Assembly (NCBI GenBank): GCA_019321725.1
Contig: CM033107.1
Location: 26,713,445 to 26,777,444, forward strand
Length of the DNA stretch: 64,000 nt
Origin: Paulownia fortunei
Taxonomy: Eukaryota > Streptophyta > Magnoliopsida > Lamiales > Paulowniaceae
Direction: 5' to 3'
The notes under the pieces were generated by a model. It searched no databases and was not told where the DNA came from. It saw only the letters and a program-made list of their open reading frames with translations. A program made the translations under genes and the position numbers. Every line of letters starts with the position of its first letter. The first letter of the stretch is position 1. Of this stretch, positions 25,001 through 37,152 are shown in pieces.

Positions 25001-27967
25001 TGGAGAATCTGGAATGACACAGTTTCGAGAGGCACCTCACTCAATCCACACAATCAGAATCAAAGCTCGAAAGAAACTAATTTAGCTCAAAAATAAGAGA
25101 ATGAATTCATTGATAAAAATATCTATAGTATTTATACAGTAGGTTTTTCTTCTTTATGAGTGGTTATTTAGTTGTTACCAATTTATAACAAATCGAAACT
25201 GATCATAATTTCTAATCACTTTTTGTATTGATTTCTATTTAGCAAAATGTAAAACAAAGCTTGTAAAACAACTTATAAAGTTTCTCTTTTATAGTTTTTG
25301 CTTTTTGGTTTATTCTTGTTGAGTAGCTGTTAGTTCAAATTGTGTTGGACTTGGTTGGTGTTTGTTCAATTTTCTATTTTTGAAGTGTTTCTTTTGTGTG
25401 ACACTTTCATCTAACAGATTCATTACTGCTAGAGAAAGCTCAAATAAAAATTCTCATCGTTGGGGTTTTATGGTCAGATATACTTTTCTTTTGTTGCTAT
25501 TGGTTGAGGAGCTGTCGGTGGAGGAAGATAAATCAATTTTGGCGTCCCCCACGTTTATTATTACGAGGGACGTGGACTTTAAGAGTGTCCCCTTTTTCTC
25601 GATCCTTAAAAATGATACTGCTAAGTTCCCAAAATATCTGCATTTACTGATACTTTTTTGTGGTTGGAACTCTGTATTCACTGATTGATTGGATAAGTGA
25701 TGTCTTTTCCTTGTAAGTTGCTGGGTCTCTTTCTTATTGACGTAAATGACTTGTGAGAGTAATGTGGCAATCAAATTTGTGGTTGCTCAAATTCAAAGGA
25801 GAAACCTATCATCTTTACCTACTAATATCATGAAGTTCAATAACGTTGCATTTTCGTTCCAGTCTCTTGTTTCCTTAAATTTCTATCAGATCTATCTTTA
25901 TCTGGATAATGTAATGTTGAGATATCAGTTGTATATAGAAAGAAACAGGATCTGAATAGTCAAATTCGATCTGAAAAAATCAGGTCACCCATGCGAATAA
26001 TGTGATGTATTGTAGAACTTGAAACAAAATGCACGGGGTTCATTTGCAAAGTTTGCAATAATAGTAGTAGAAATCAATGCCCTATAAAGGGACTCGAAAT
26101 TTTTGTGCTCCTTGGGGATAAAAGTGTTGTGCTCTATGCTTATTCTTCCTCCTTTGCTTGTGATTTCTTCTGGGAAAGATAAATAATATCTTGACAGTCA
26201 TTTATCCCAAGATACTTCTTAAATTTGTATTAAATTAGGAATTTTGACAGTCATTTAACTTTTTCTCTACATTTACACGATAATTATATAATGTAATAAA
26301 TAATATAACATAATAATATTGTAATAGAAAATGATTATAATTATGTAATTTAATAGAGGATATAATATAATATGGATATTGAATTTTAGGTCAGACATTG
26401 TGTATGGATGCCAACCATTTAATCTGTAGTGTTCTTTGGTTTTACAGAGCTGTAAAGTGGTTTAACATCCCAGGGTGCGTTCTTTTTGGATTTTGAAGTA
26501 CTTTTGTTAGGCAGCAGCTATGAGCATACGTTCTTTTATTTTTTACCCTTTTTCAAGCCCCAAGAAAATGAAACGAGGCATTAATATGTACGGAAGCTGT
26601 CAGCTAGCCTGCACCAAATGTACTTCTTTCTTTAGTTTTGTAGGGGCCTATAAGACCGTATATTTTCATCAATGTTTTCCCAAACAAATTTATTGACTTG
26701 TCGCAGTTGCTGTCACAGTTGAACAAAACAAAATTGACCATCTCACTTTGTTAGTGGTGATCTATATACAAATGGGAGTGGATGAGAATGGGTTTAACCC
26801 TTAATGCACTTGTGCTTTTTGGGACACAAATGGAAAAAAATTTCAACAGCAAAAAAAGAGAAAAAAAGAACAAAAAAAAGGAAAAAAAAATAGGAATGTA
26901 AGTGGGTTATTTTTAAGAGATTTCGGATAATTATCATATGATGAGTTCTACGTATCAAGTCTACTATATAGAAATGATTTTATACAGTAATGATTGTCAT
27001 TGTTTGAAATTGAAGCTGCAATCATGCTAAAAATGCAGTTTTTCAATTTTTTTCTTTTATTCTTGACAAGAACTAGCCTTATCAAATGAAGGACCATTTA
27101 CCAATTGCATAAAATGCTGTGCAGATCAGGTCCTAAAAGACATGGTGCACGTTCATGGCGAATTTTATAAAGGCATTGGACAAAATTCCTCCCAAGCCTT
27201 GTCAATTTTGTGTCTTGACATAATTGTTTTACCTTTGCCTAAATATTTCTCAAGAACACTAAAAGTCATCTCATATGTTACTTTGCCATGTTGCAACGTG
27301 AGACATGCCTCTGATGGGTCCTCAAGCATATCATAAAAAGGGCTAAATGTGCATACTAGAAGCCACCAAAAGACAGATGAAAGGTTTATTGTTGTGCACA
27401 CAGATACTTATATGATGAGCCAATAGTTTCTCGTCGTCTAACGGTCTCTAACATAAACATTTCTTAGTGTAGTAACATACTAGCTAGTTAAATGTTTACC
27501 TCACCTTTCAGCATGTGTGGAAGTTGGATATAAATGCCAATAAATTTTGTCTTCGGAAGTATAAAAAGCAAACGGGATTGTCTGATTAACTCAGATGCAA
27601 GCTGTCCTGGTTCATGCTAAACTTGAGATAAAATAAGTGGTCAAGTGAGATAATTTGATCATAAACTATGCACTTGTGGATGATGTTGTTCCGTGTTAGT
27701 TACAGCCATTTAGGGAATTTGACTTGATTATGATTAATTAATCAATAAATTTGATACAGCCAAGTGGAAGATAACACGTCGGCAGTACTTCCTGTGCTGA
27801 ATTATTTTCTCATAAGCACCTGGCTAATCTTCACTTGGCGATATTAAAACCATGTACAGCTTTATCTCTTCCAAGACAAAAAACATTCCACAGAGTACAA
27901 GTATTCCCATTTCCCTCTCTATTTAGTAAGTGGCAAAAAGGGGCAAAAAAGAAGCAAGAAAACAGAC
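22008..27967. other. Gene-poor 6-kb region
   Basis: No gene could be assembled. Open frames such as 22494-22640, 23151-23345, 24181-24432 and 25362-25688 are short, lie on both strands and match no family I know. There is a G-run at about 24691-24699, an AT-rich part at 26280-26370 and an A-rich tract at 26830-26890. The last few hundred bases should hold the promoter and leader of the PLC gene. Unannotated non-coding RNA cannot be excluded. Confidence 0.45.
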
Positions 27968-30900
27968 ATGTCAAAGCAAACATACAGAGTATGTTTTTGT
28001 TTCAAAAGGAGATTCAGGCTGAAAGAGGCTGAAGTGCCTGCTGATATCAAAGCTTTATTTGAAAATTACTCGGAAAATGGATCCATGAATGTTGAGCATT
28101 TGCACAAATTCTTGAAGGAGGTGCAGGGAGAAGATAAGCTCACCAGGGAGGAAGCTGAGACTGTGATGGAGTCTTTCCTCGGTGAACACAAGCACCTAAA
28201 CATTTTCCAGCACAAAAGTCTCTCCATCAAAGAGTTTTTTCGGTACCTTCTTAGTGAGATCAATGCTCCTCTCTCTTATCCTCCTAAGGTATGTGTTTCG
28301 ACTAATTCATGCCTACTTCTACTGCTCTATACAAGCAATTATGCAGTTTGATGACCTGCACGTATATACCTTTCGTGTTTATGTATTTTTAGATGTCATT
28401 GTAGACAGAATACAACAAATATTATGCTGTTTTGAATTCACGGACTATGGCATTTGACCTGATTATAAGAACATAAATATACACATAACCATCTGATCTT
28501 ATTAAAATCACAACAATTTTGTATCATTTACAGTCATATGATTATATATCTTACATCTACGTGAATACTGTTTCAATTAATACTGCATGTTCATAAATTG
28601 TGGCTGCTGTTTCTTTTGTCCAGGTGCACCATGATATGACTGCTCCTTTATCCCATTATTTCATTTATACTGGTCACAACTCCTATCTTAAGGGGAATCA
28701 GATCAGTAGTGACTCCAGTGAAGTGCCCATCATAGAAGCCCTGAGAAGAGGTGTACGAGTTATTGAATTAGATATGTGGCCAAACTCCACCAAAGATGAT
28801 GTGGATATAATGCATGGAGGGTATGTAAAAACGCTAGTCGTTCTGATACAAAAATTTACCTAGGAAATTCTGTTTGCTTTCAATGTTCTTGCATCGGTAA
28901 CTTGTCTGTTATTTAACTTGGAAAAGATGTTTGTATACATATATGAAACAGAGTTGAAGTTGAAATAAAGTGAAGCTTCTTCGAATAAAGTAAAATGAAA
29001 GCCAAATAATTCTACTAGAATTTGTGTTTCTCAGTGTACATGTCACTGAATGGTCTTCCTTATGCAGGACGCTTACAACTTCAGTGAAACTTATCAAATG
29101 TTTGAGAGCAATAAGAGAAAATGCCTTTGTTACATCAGAATATCCAGTAATTATAACACTAGAAGACCACCTCACTCCGGAACTTCAAGCTAAAGTAGCA
29201 GAGGTGAGTTTGCGCTTCCCATTTATGTACTCGTGCATGTATTTTGTGTCTGTCTCTTACCCAGATGTGTGTAATGCTAATGCATAGTGCACCACACTGC
29301 GTAATAGATATAGACTCGAAGACCACTGGAATGGGCATTTCACAAAATTAATCTATTAAATCGAAAAACTTTAGAAGTTTGATTTTATTCTGATAACAAT
29401 GCTTATGTTTACTTTCAGATGGTCTCTGAAACATTTGGAGACATACTGGTGTGCTCAACATCAGAATGCTTGCAAGAGTTTCTATCTCCAGAATCATTGA
29501 AGGGACGGGTTATTATCTCGACAAAACCACCAAAAGAATATCTTGAAACAAAGAGCTCAAAGGAGGAAGATGATGGCAGTGTAAAAGTGCATGAATCATC
29601 AGAAGAAGCAGCTTGGGGAAAAGAATTCTCAGATTTAGGTGTGAAACTGGACCATGAGGATGGAGAGTATCAAGATGAGGATGATAATCAGGATGAGACT
29701 AATAATTTACAGCAAAATACACCACCTGAATATAAGCATTTGATTGCAATCCGTGCAGAGAAAATGAAAGGTGGGATTATAGCATGGCTAAGAGTTAATT
29801 CCCAAAAGGTTCATAGGGTTAGCTTGAATGAAGAAAAGCTCGAAAAAGCTGTCCTAACTCACGGAACAGAAATTGTCAGGTGAGCACAAACTCATTGATA
29901 ATGTTTCAGTGAAATTAGTATGTGGTTAGTTGTCTGCTGTAGTAATTATTTTGATTCCATAGAAGATTGAAAGGGCATTGTGTCAGGTTTAGTAAGACCA
30001 GTATTTCTGACCAAGAAGTAGCAGTAAATTCAGTTAACCATGATTACTAATAGTTTTTTGTTTTCCTGAGATCTAAAATCTTTTGCTTGTCACTGTTACA
30101 TAAATTAAGCAAGATGGTAGATATTACCGGTTCTTCTACAAGCTCGATTGTGTCTCTGCTAAGTCACCCCATGTAAACCATCACGTAAATCAAGTATCTC
30201 CATGAATTGTATTCATTATATTTCTCAAGGAAATTAAGATAAATGATCTAGTGGTAGTAGTCTGTGCAATAAGATCCCTTTTCCAAAGCTTCACGAGTTG
30301 AGTGAAATTTGCAGTTATTTTCAACACTACAATGTAGCAGCAATATTCTCAATTTAGTATCTGCAGATAAATAATGCTTGATTGGCCAAATGTAACACAA
30401 CCAAGAATATTCTCTCACTGTCTTTTATGAATTTGGGCAAATAATATGCTGCTCTGTAGCAATTATAGAGTTCTTATATCCTCTTCTATTTTAGTTGTCT
30501 GGTTGCTTTTATTTTTTATTTTTCTTAGATTCATGTAGAAAGCAACTAAATGATGAATGTGTCTTACATTTTTAATGCCAGTTATGCCTTTTTTTTCCCC
30601 TTTATAATGCTGAGCAATTTATTTTGTACTGGCTTATGGCTTGTTAAAGATTCAACCAGAGGAACTTGATGAGAGTGTATCCAAAAGCTACTAGGATTGA
30701 CTCATCAAATTTCAATCCTTTAATAGGGTGGATGCATGGAGCTCAGATGGTTGCATTTAACATGCAGGTCAGTTTTATTATCACTTCCTTCGTATCATGA
30801 GAGACGACAAAAGTAAGTTCTCATGTATATTTTTATGCTTGCTACTTACGAGGACCCTTTTTTTTTTTTCCAGGGACATGGCAGGCCTCTTTGGTTGATG

Positions 30901-31590
30901 CAAGGGATGTTCAGAGCAAATGGTGGGTGTGGTTATGTGAAAAAGCCAAATTTTCTACTAAAGCTTGGCCCCCATAATGACGTCTTTGATCCTAAAAGGC
31001 AATTACCCGTGAAAATGACCCTGAAGGTAGCTGACATTTTTCAAATATTTCATCAATCTTCTGCATTTCATCTCTATTTCTTGCAAATACCACTCATTGG
31101 TTTATGGAATTCTATGTTCAGATCAAAATATACATGGGAGAAGGTTGGAATCTGGATTTTCATCGCACTCATTTTGATTTGTATTCCCCACCAGACTTCT
31201 ACGTCAAGGTAGTCCACAGGCCTATAAAATCTGAATGAATTCATTAGTGAATTCAGTTCAAAATATGTGAAATATGGCTGTGATATTCGTATGCAGATAG
31301 GAATTGCTGGAGTCCCTTTTGATTCATCTATGAAAAAAACAAAGGCAATTGAAGACAACTGGATGCCTGCATGGAATGAAGAGTTTGAGTTCCCATTGAC
31401 GGTTCCTGAGTTGGCATTGCTTAGAATAGAAGTCCATGAATTTGACATGTCAGATAAGGATGATTTTGGAGGCCAAACATGCCTTCCTGTTTCAGAGTTG
31501 AAAACTGGGATTCGAGCTGTACCCCTCCACGATCACAAAGGAGAAAAGTACAAATCTGTGAAGTTACTTCTGCGCTTCAACTTTATATGA
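27968..31590 (+). CDS. Phosphoinositide-specific phospholipase C (plant PI-PLC)
   Basis: Exons 27968-28288, 28624-28820, 29068-29203, 29419-29879, 30650-30767, 30874-31026, 31122-31208 and 31297-31590 give 588 residues, the usual plant PLC size. Residues 1-107 form the degenerate EF-hand-like N-terminus, which opens [17 protein letters not shown] as in the PLC2 group. The X domain starts near residue 108, with catalytic His125 (TGHNSYL) and His171 (MHGG) and the Ca-site acids E155 and D157. An acidic linker (about 270-300) precedes the Y domain ([18 protein letters not shown], then [16 protein letters not shown]). A C-terminal C2 domain includes [19 protein letters not shown]. The enzyme cleaves PIP/PIP2 at the plasma membrane in a calcium-dependent way, giving diacylglycerol and inositol phosphates. 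No key residue is missing. The donor after GGAGG and the acceptor TTAAAG at 30649 are inferred from phase. Confidence 0.94.
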
Positions 31591-32924
31591 AGTTTTTTCA
31601 CAGTATTTCTCTACTGTTTAAAGTCCACATTCATGCAAACTCACATGATTCTTGAATTTAAGGTCACAGGACGAAATAAGTGAGAGGCTTCTGCATGCTG
31701 GATTCATTTTCTTGCATACTTTTGATAGAAGATATCAGAAAATAATGTTCACCATTCCAAAAACGTGTATTTTTTCAAAGTCTCAAACCGCCCTTTGTAC
31801 ATTATGTATGTGTTACAATTAGAGCATGAACTCAAGAATCATATATTTGTATTCCCTTACGTTCGACTGAATAATGAAGAAGTTGTATTTCTCTTAGAAA
31901 GCAGTTGAGGATTTTCCCATTTTCAAGTTAAATGAATACACATTGGGAGGTCCATCAGTGAATTCTCCAGGACCAATAGATTCCTACTGCAAATGGAATT
32001 TGAATAAGGTGTCTAATAACATAGGCAAACATTACAACAGGATCCCATCTAAACTCAGCAAAATTGACAGAGATGGGAATCCATTAACAGCTCTTTTCAT
32101 TTAGCCTAAGCTCACAAAAGTTGATAAGTTGCTGTCTTAGGATCAACTTTTACTTTTCTTTCCCTCAGCTTGTAATGAAATAAGCAACTTAAGGAGCTAA
32201 TATGATGCACCTCCAACTATGGCATACTACGAAAATTGTCACTACTTTCAACTTCTGGAAATTCAACCCCAAGTTCTTGCACACCCCCACTTGGTGTAAT
32301 TTTGCTGCAGCCATAAGAGACCGTCATTCAGATATGAAAATTACTATTATTACATTTCATATGTATTTACACTCTGGTATTGACTGTTTTGTAAATTGTA
32401 GTTGCTTGTTTAGAAATATGTTGACTCCATTGGAACCTCAAATAAATTTATCCTAAAACAAAAAAAAAAAACCACTGGTTTCATTGCCTAATTTCAACGT
32501 TCCTACATGTTGGAATCATACTATAATGTTGGACTATGGTTATGTTAAGGGGATTCATTCACCTTATATGCTAACTTAGGAGTCTTTATACACTAGTATG
32601 TGTGCTTAATTATTTAAAAATTATACTTTTATTAATATAACAACCATTTACAATTATTATTATTAATATTTTATGGCTATGTTTAGATCTTATTCTAAAT
32701 TCTATATCCCATATAATTTTGGGCCACTGGCCCAACATCCTCACCCCTAAAAACCCATAAGAAAACATCATAGTCCAGCAGGAAATCAACAATATATATA
32801 TATTTTTTTTGAAGTTTTAGAAGAGAGAAATAAAGTAAAATCCCAAATTTATCAGACAAACAGAAAGAAAGAAGAAAAGAGCGAAAGTGGAGGAGGTGGT
32901 GATAGATACAGACAGGAGAAAAGA
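31591..32924. other. PLC 3' UTR, intergenic and DnaJ promoter
   Basis: No additional gene. The first few hundred bases should be PLC 3' UTR. An A-run lies at 32458-32471. The last 130 bases are the purine-rich leader of the DnaJ gene (AGAAAGAAAGAAGAAAAG type). Confidence 0.5.
32792..32803 (+). promoter_or_regulatory. Possible TATA element of DnaJ gene
   Basis: ATATATATATAT lies about 125 bp before the DnaJ start codon. The spacing would allow a leader of roughly 90-100 bases. It could also be a plain dinucleotide repeat. Confidence 0.35.
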
Positions 32925-35044
32925 ATGGGTGTGGACTACTACAAGATACTTCAGGTGGACCGCTCCGCCAAAGACGATGACCTCAAAAAAGCCTACCGCA
33001 AACTAGCCATGAAATGGCACCCCGACAAAAACCCTAACAACAAAAAAGAAGCCGAGTCCAAATTCAAACAAATCTCCGAAGCCTACGACGTAATTACTGT
33101 TTGTTACCTTTTTCTTTTCTTTATAATTCGAGTTATTTGTTTATTTATTTAATGCAGGTATTAAGTGATCCACAAAAGAGGGCGGTCTATGATCAGTTCG
33201 GCGAGGAAGGTTTGAAGGGGCAGGTGCCGCCTCCCGGTGCCGGCGGATTTTATGGTGGGAGGGATGGAGGTGGGTCCACTACATTCCGGTTTAATCCGCG
33301 CAGCGCTGACGACATATTTTCAGAATTTTTTGGGTTTTCGAGCCCTTTCGGAGGGATGGGGGATATGGGCAGTGGGTCGAGGGCGGGTCTCTCGGGTTTT
33401 CCGAGGAATATGTTTGGGGATGATATATTGGCTTCGTTAAGGAATGCGGCTGCCAGTGGGGAAGGGGGTTCGGGTAATGTGCCACGGAAGGCGGCTGCTA
33501 TTGAACGGATGCTGCCGTGTAGTTTGGAGGATTTGTATAAGGGGACTACTAAGAAGATGAAGATTTCGCGGGATGTTACGGATGCCAGTGGGTAAAGTCT
33601 TGATCTTTCTTTACTATTTGGTTGTTTCATTGATTTGGTTATTTGTGTTTGAAATGAATTTGATTTAGTATATTAAAATGGAATTCTCTACCTATAAATT
33701 GGTCTGTGTATAAGTAGCAAATTTGGGAATTTTTGTGAGATACTTGACTTGATTGGTCAATTTGTGTCTCGTAAGGGACCAGTCTTGGTTGGATGCAAGA
33801 TGCTATTGTTGGCACTTTCACAAGTGTCAAGCTGGTGTGGGAATGTCCTAGCTTGTTGAGTCGTGTCTTTGGATGAGAATCTCTCTTGTTTGGTAACTTT
33901 CTCGTTCTTAGTGTTATTTAAGATAGATTACTTACATTTATCAACTAAATATTCTCTTAAGTATGCAAATGTAGGCTAGAAAATACTAACAGTTTCTCTA
34001 GTTGAGACTTATCCAATAAAGAAACTGTATAGATCATAGTATATATCTAGGCTTAGGGTTGTGAATTCGGTTATAGTGTATCAAATCGAACCAAAATTTT
34101 AGTTAAACCTAAATTTTGGCACACACATTTACCAAACTGAATACCGGACCGATTTAATTCGGTAATTACCGAATTTTTTTGGTATTTCAGTTTGGTATTA
34201 GGTAAAACCGAGTTTTAAAAAAAAGGGCAAAAGAATTAAATTACAAAATCTGCTAAACTAAGGCGGTAATTTGCCAAAACCTGCCAAAAATTTGCCCAAA
34301 CTAAGGCAGTAATTTGCCAAAATCTGCCACAAATGAAGGTGGTGATTGGCCAAAATCTACTAAGGAGGTAGTTTGCCAAAACTAATGCAAATTTGCCACA
34401 ATCTGCTGTGTGAGCCTGAGGGCAGAGGTGTGCCAAATCTGTGGCGGCAGTATGCCAAAATCTGCAGAAATTTGCCAAATGGTCTTGACTCGGGGCGTTA
34501 TTACTGTAAGACTGAAGTGAGGGACGTGTGGGTGGTGGGCTGGTGGAGAACGGAGAGGGTGGCTGTGGACCGCTGGTCTGAATTCTTAAGGAAGAAGCAT
34601 GATTGGGAACATAAAGATAAGAGAAATAAAGAGGTAGGAAATGAGGAAAACTGGAAAACTGGAAAAGTCGAAGGCCTAAACAAATCAAATATAAAAATAG
34701 AAAAGTGAATATAGATATTCAGTTTGGTTTGGGAAACCTAACCAAAGTATCGGTACTGAACTAAATACCAAAAATCTGAAAAATGGAAAATTGAACACCG
34801 AACCGAAGTTTTTGGTTTGGTTTTCTTTACAAATCAAAATTTTCGTTTTGGTTTGGTTCGGCCGGTAAATCGAATTGTTAACACTCCTATCTAGGATAGG
34901 GCTATGATTTATTACCTTAATGAGGAAAATACACATAGAGGGGATGAAAGATGCTGTTATAAAGGTAAAAAAGACAAATTCAGCAAAAAATTGAAAAGGA
35001 CACTTGAATTTCTTTAGAATTCTGTCAATTGAGGTATCTGGGAA

Positions 35045-35088
<44 letters not shown>

Positions 35089-37152
35089 GGAAACCACTGC
35101 AATATATTAGTCTTGATTATTATTCCATTCCTTGCTCCAGATTCCATATTTTTGCAAATCATGCACACAGCTTTAAATTTTTTTTAGAGAGCTGCTTCTA
35201 CGACATTGCCAAAATCTCATCTTGATAAGATCATGCACGCAGTTGGGCAAAAACCTCTGATCATAAGAACAAAATGGATTATTCCAAATCTTTTTAGCTG
35301 GCTGACAAGTGTGAAATAACTTATAAGACATCTGAGTAAGAGCTTCATGTTGGTCACTTTCTCTACCCTTCAATTTTTCACATTTGTTTCCCTGGTGTTG
35401 TTATTTATGATGAAGCTTTCTTGCTATGTGGCTTGTTGAAACTTCAGTGGGAGAAGTACTTGACTAATCAAATGACACAATAAATACATAATTGGTCCCA
35501 GAATGATATTTAATGCGTTTGTAAAACCTTTGCCTCAAATTTGTGCCACTATAACAGGCTTTCTTGAATTATCTCGTGTTTCTCCAGAAAGATTATCTGG
35601 TGAATGAGGATTGTTCTCTTTGGTAGCTTTTCATCTTCATTCATTTTAGCATGTGTTGACCAAATGGTCTCATTATCTGCTGATATCATGTGTTCACTGA
35701 TTTTCAGTTGGAAAGTTTAATCTTATGTAAGGCACAAATTTATTCCATCTTGAGAAATTTTTGTTTTCTGATAAAGCAAGGAAACTATAGAGGCTCAGAA
35801 GTCTCACTTTCCTCAACTCACTGTATCTGAATTTTGTCATGCAAACACATTTCCCTTTAATGGAAGATATCAGCTTGGCGAAATGAGTTTGGATGTGCAT
35901 CTTTGTGCTGGATTATCTTTTCCGTTTTCTGCATAAGTATGCTTGCTTCCCTTTATTATTTTAGGTTACCATGTCAAATTAAATGTCTGCAACTTCTGTA
36001 TTGAACATGATCCCTTTGTCCGTCTTTTTTTCTATTTATCAGGAATCTAGAAATTCCTTGCAGAAAAACTTTTTAATGTAGACCTCCTATTGGCAGTTGG
36101 TGTCCATGAAGAATTTCTCGCAATCATAATTCATTTCTGGGTCATTTTACCCTTACAGAAGTAGTTGTCCATGGGATAATGTTCTTGGTCAAGAAATCAT
36201 TTCAAGTAATTATTATGATAATTGGTTCTTTTTGTATTTTGACAGAAACATTATGACTAATGCAATAAGGGCTACAAATTTAGGGACCTAAATACAAGCT
36301 ATGTGTGCGAATGATTCAACACACTGTATGATTGATATGTTGAATGGAGATATGGGCACTGTGGTGTACCAAGTAAAGAACATCACATTATACTTGAGAT
36401 TGATCAAAGCTTCTCCTGATTTTGTGAACTTGGTGATCAATGATAGTCCTGCATGAATATATACCTTTCACAATTTGGCATGTCCAACAGTTAATGCCCT
36501 TCTCTAGGGTTGGTTTATCCATCTCTTTGACTCGATGTTCAGAACAGAACTTATCACTTCAATAATTAATGTAAATTTTATGTTTTATGTACTCTTGTTT
36601 GCCTTATATAATCCAGATATTTAAGTTGATTCAGTATTGTTAGCATTGCATACTTCTATTAAGCAACAATGCTTATGGCTTCTTGTATTCTATTATTCTT
36701 CTGTTGGCAGGAGACCCACTACTATGGAGGAAATTCTTACAATTGAAATTAAGCCTGGGTGGAAGAAGGGAACAAAAATAACTTTTCCGGAGAAGGGAAA
36801 TGAACAACGAGGTGTCATACCCTCTGACCTAGTTTTCATTATTGATGAAAAGCCTCATAGCGTGTTTAAAAGGGATGGCAACGATCTAATTGCCACCCAG
36901 AAGATTTCGTTGGTTGAAGCTCTGACTGGCTGTACTGCACAAGTGACTACCCTTGATGGTAGGAATCTTACAATACCCATTAACAACATTGTTAGTCCCA
37001 CCTATGAAGAAGTTGTTAAAGCGGAAGGGATGCCCATCCCCAAGGAACCTGGCAAAAAGGGGAACTTACGCATCAAGTTCAACATTAAGTTTCCTAGCAG
37101 GCTTACTTCAGAGCAGAAAACGGGAATTAAGCGGTTGTTAACATCTTCATGA
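32925..37152 (+). CDS. Type II HSP40 (DnaJ subfamily B) co-chaperone
   Basis: Three exons, 32925-33089, 33158-33591 and 36711-37152, encode 346 residues. The J domain (about 1-70) has the HPD motif at 32-34 within MKWHPDKNP, needed to stimulate HSP70 ATPase. A Gly/Phe- and Gly/Ser-rich stretch follows (about 75-150). There is no CxxCxGxG zinc-finger repeat, so this is type II rather than type I. The C-terminal substrate-binding region includes [20 protein letters not shown], then [20 protein letters not shown] and [20 protein letters not shown]. No signal peptide is seen, so a cytosolic or nuclear co-chaperone is likely. Intron 2 is 3.1 kb and holds a hAT-like element and a (GA)n tract. The ATG is followed by MGVDYYKIL, the normal start of the family. 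Confidence 0.94.
34054..34889. mobile_element. hAT-like non-autonomous element in DnaJ intron, 836 bp
   Basis: The ends pair as inverted repeats: TAGGGTTGTGAATTCGG on the left and TAGGAGTGTTAACAATTCGA on the right, read on the minus strand. The flanks TCTAGGCT (34046-34053) and TCTAGGAT (34890-34897) are an 8-bp target-site duplication with one mismatch. Outer parts carry ACCGAA/TTCGGT blocks like those of 21521-21999. The centre (about 34240-34480) is an irregular array of TTTGCCAAAATCTGCC-like units. There is no transposase. It lies in the second intron of the DnaJ gene. Confidence 0.75.
34240..34480. repeat. Irregular tandem array of TTTGCCAAAATCTGCC-like units
   Basis: About nine to ten copies of a core close to ATTTGCCAAAATCTGCC, spaced roughly 20-40 bp and often followed by AACTAAGGCGGT-like sequence. 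The whole array sits inside the hAT-like element. Confidence 0.7.
35047..35085. repeat. (AG)n microsatellite in DnaJ intron 2
   Basis: About 19 uninterrupted AG units. Confidence 0.95.

Noticed and set aside
24960..25150. Sequence resembling the start region of a copia LTR in reverse (GTATTTATACAG)
   Set aside because: No TG...CA borders, primer-binding site or duplicated flank could be found.
33237..33630. Open frames on both strands over DnaJ exon 2
   Set aside because: Shadow frames of the Gly-rich exon, which is GC-rich and so lacks stops.
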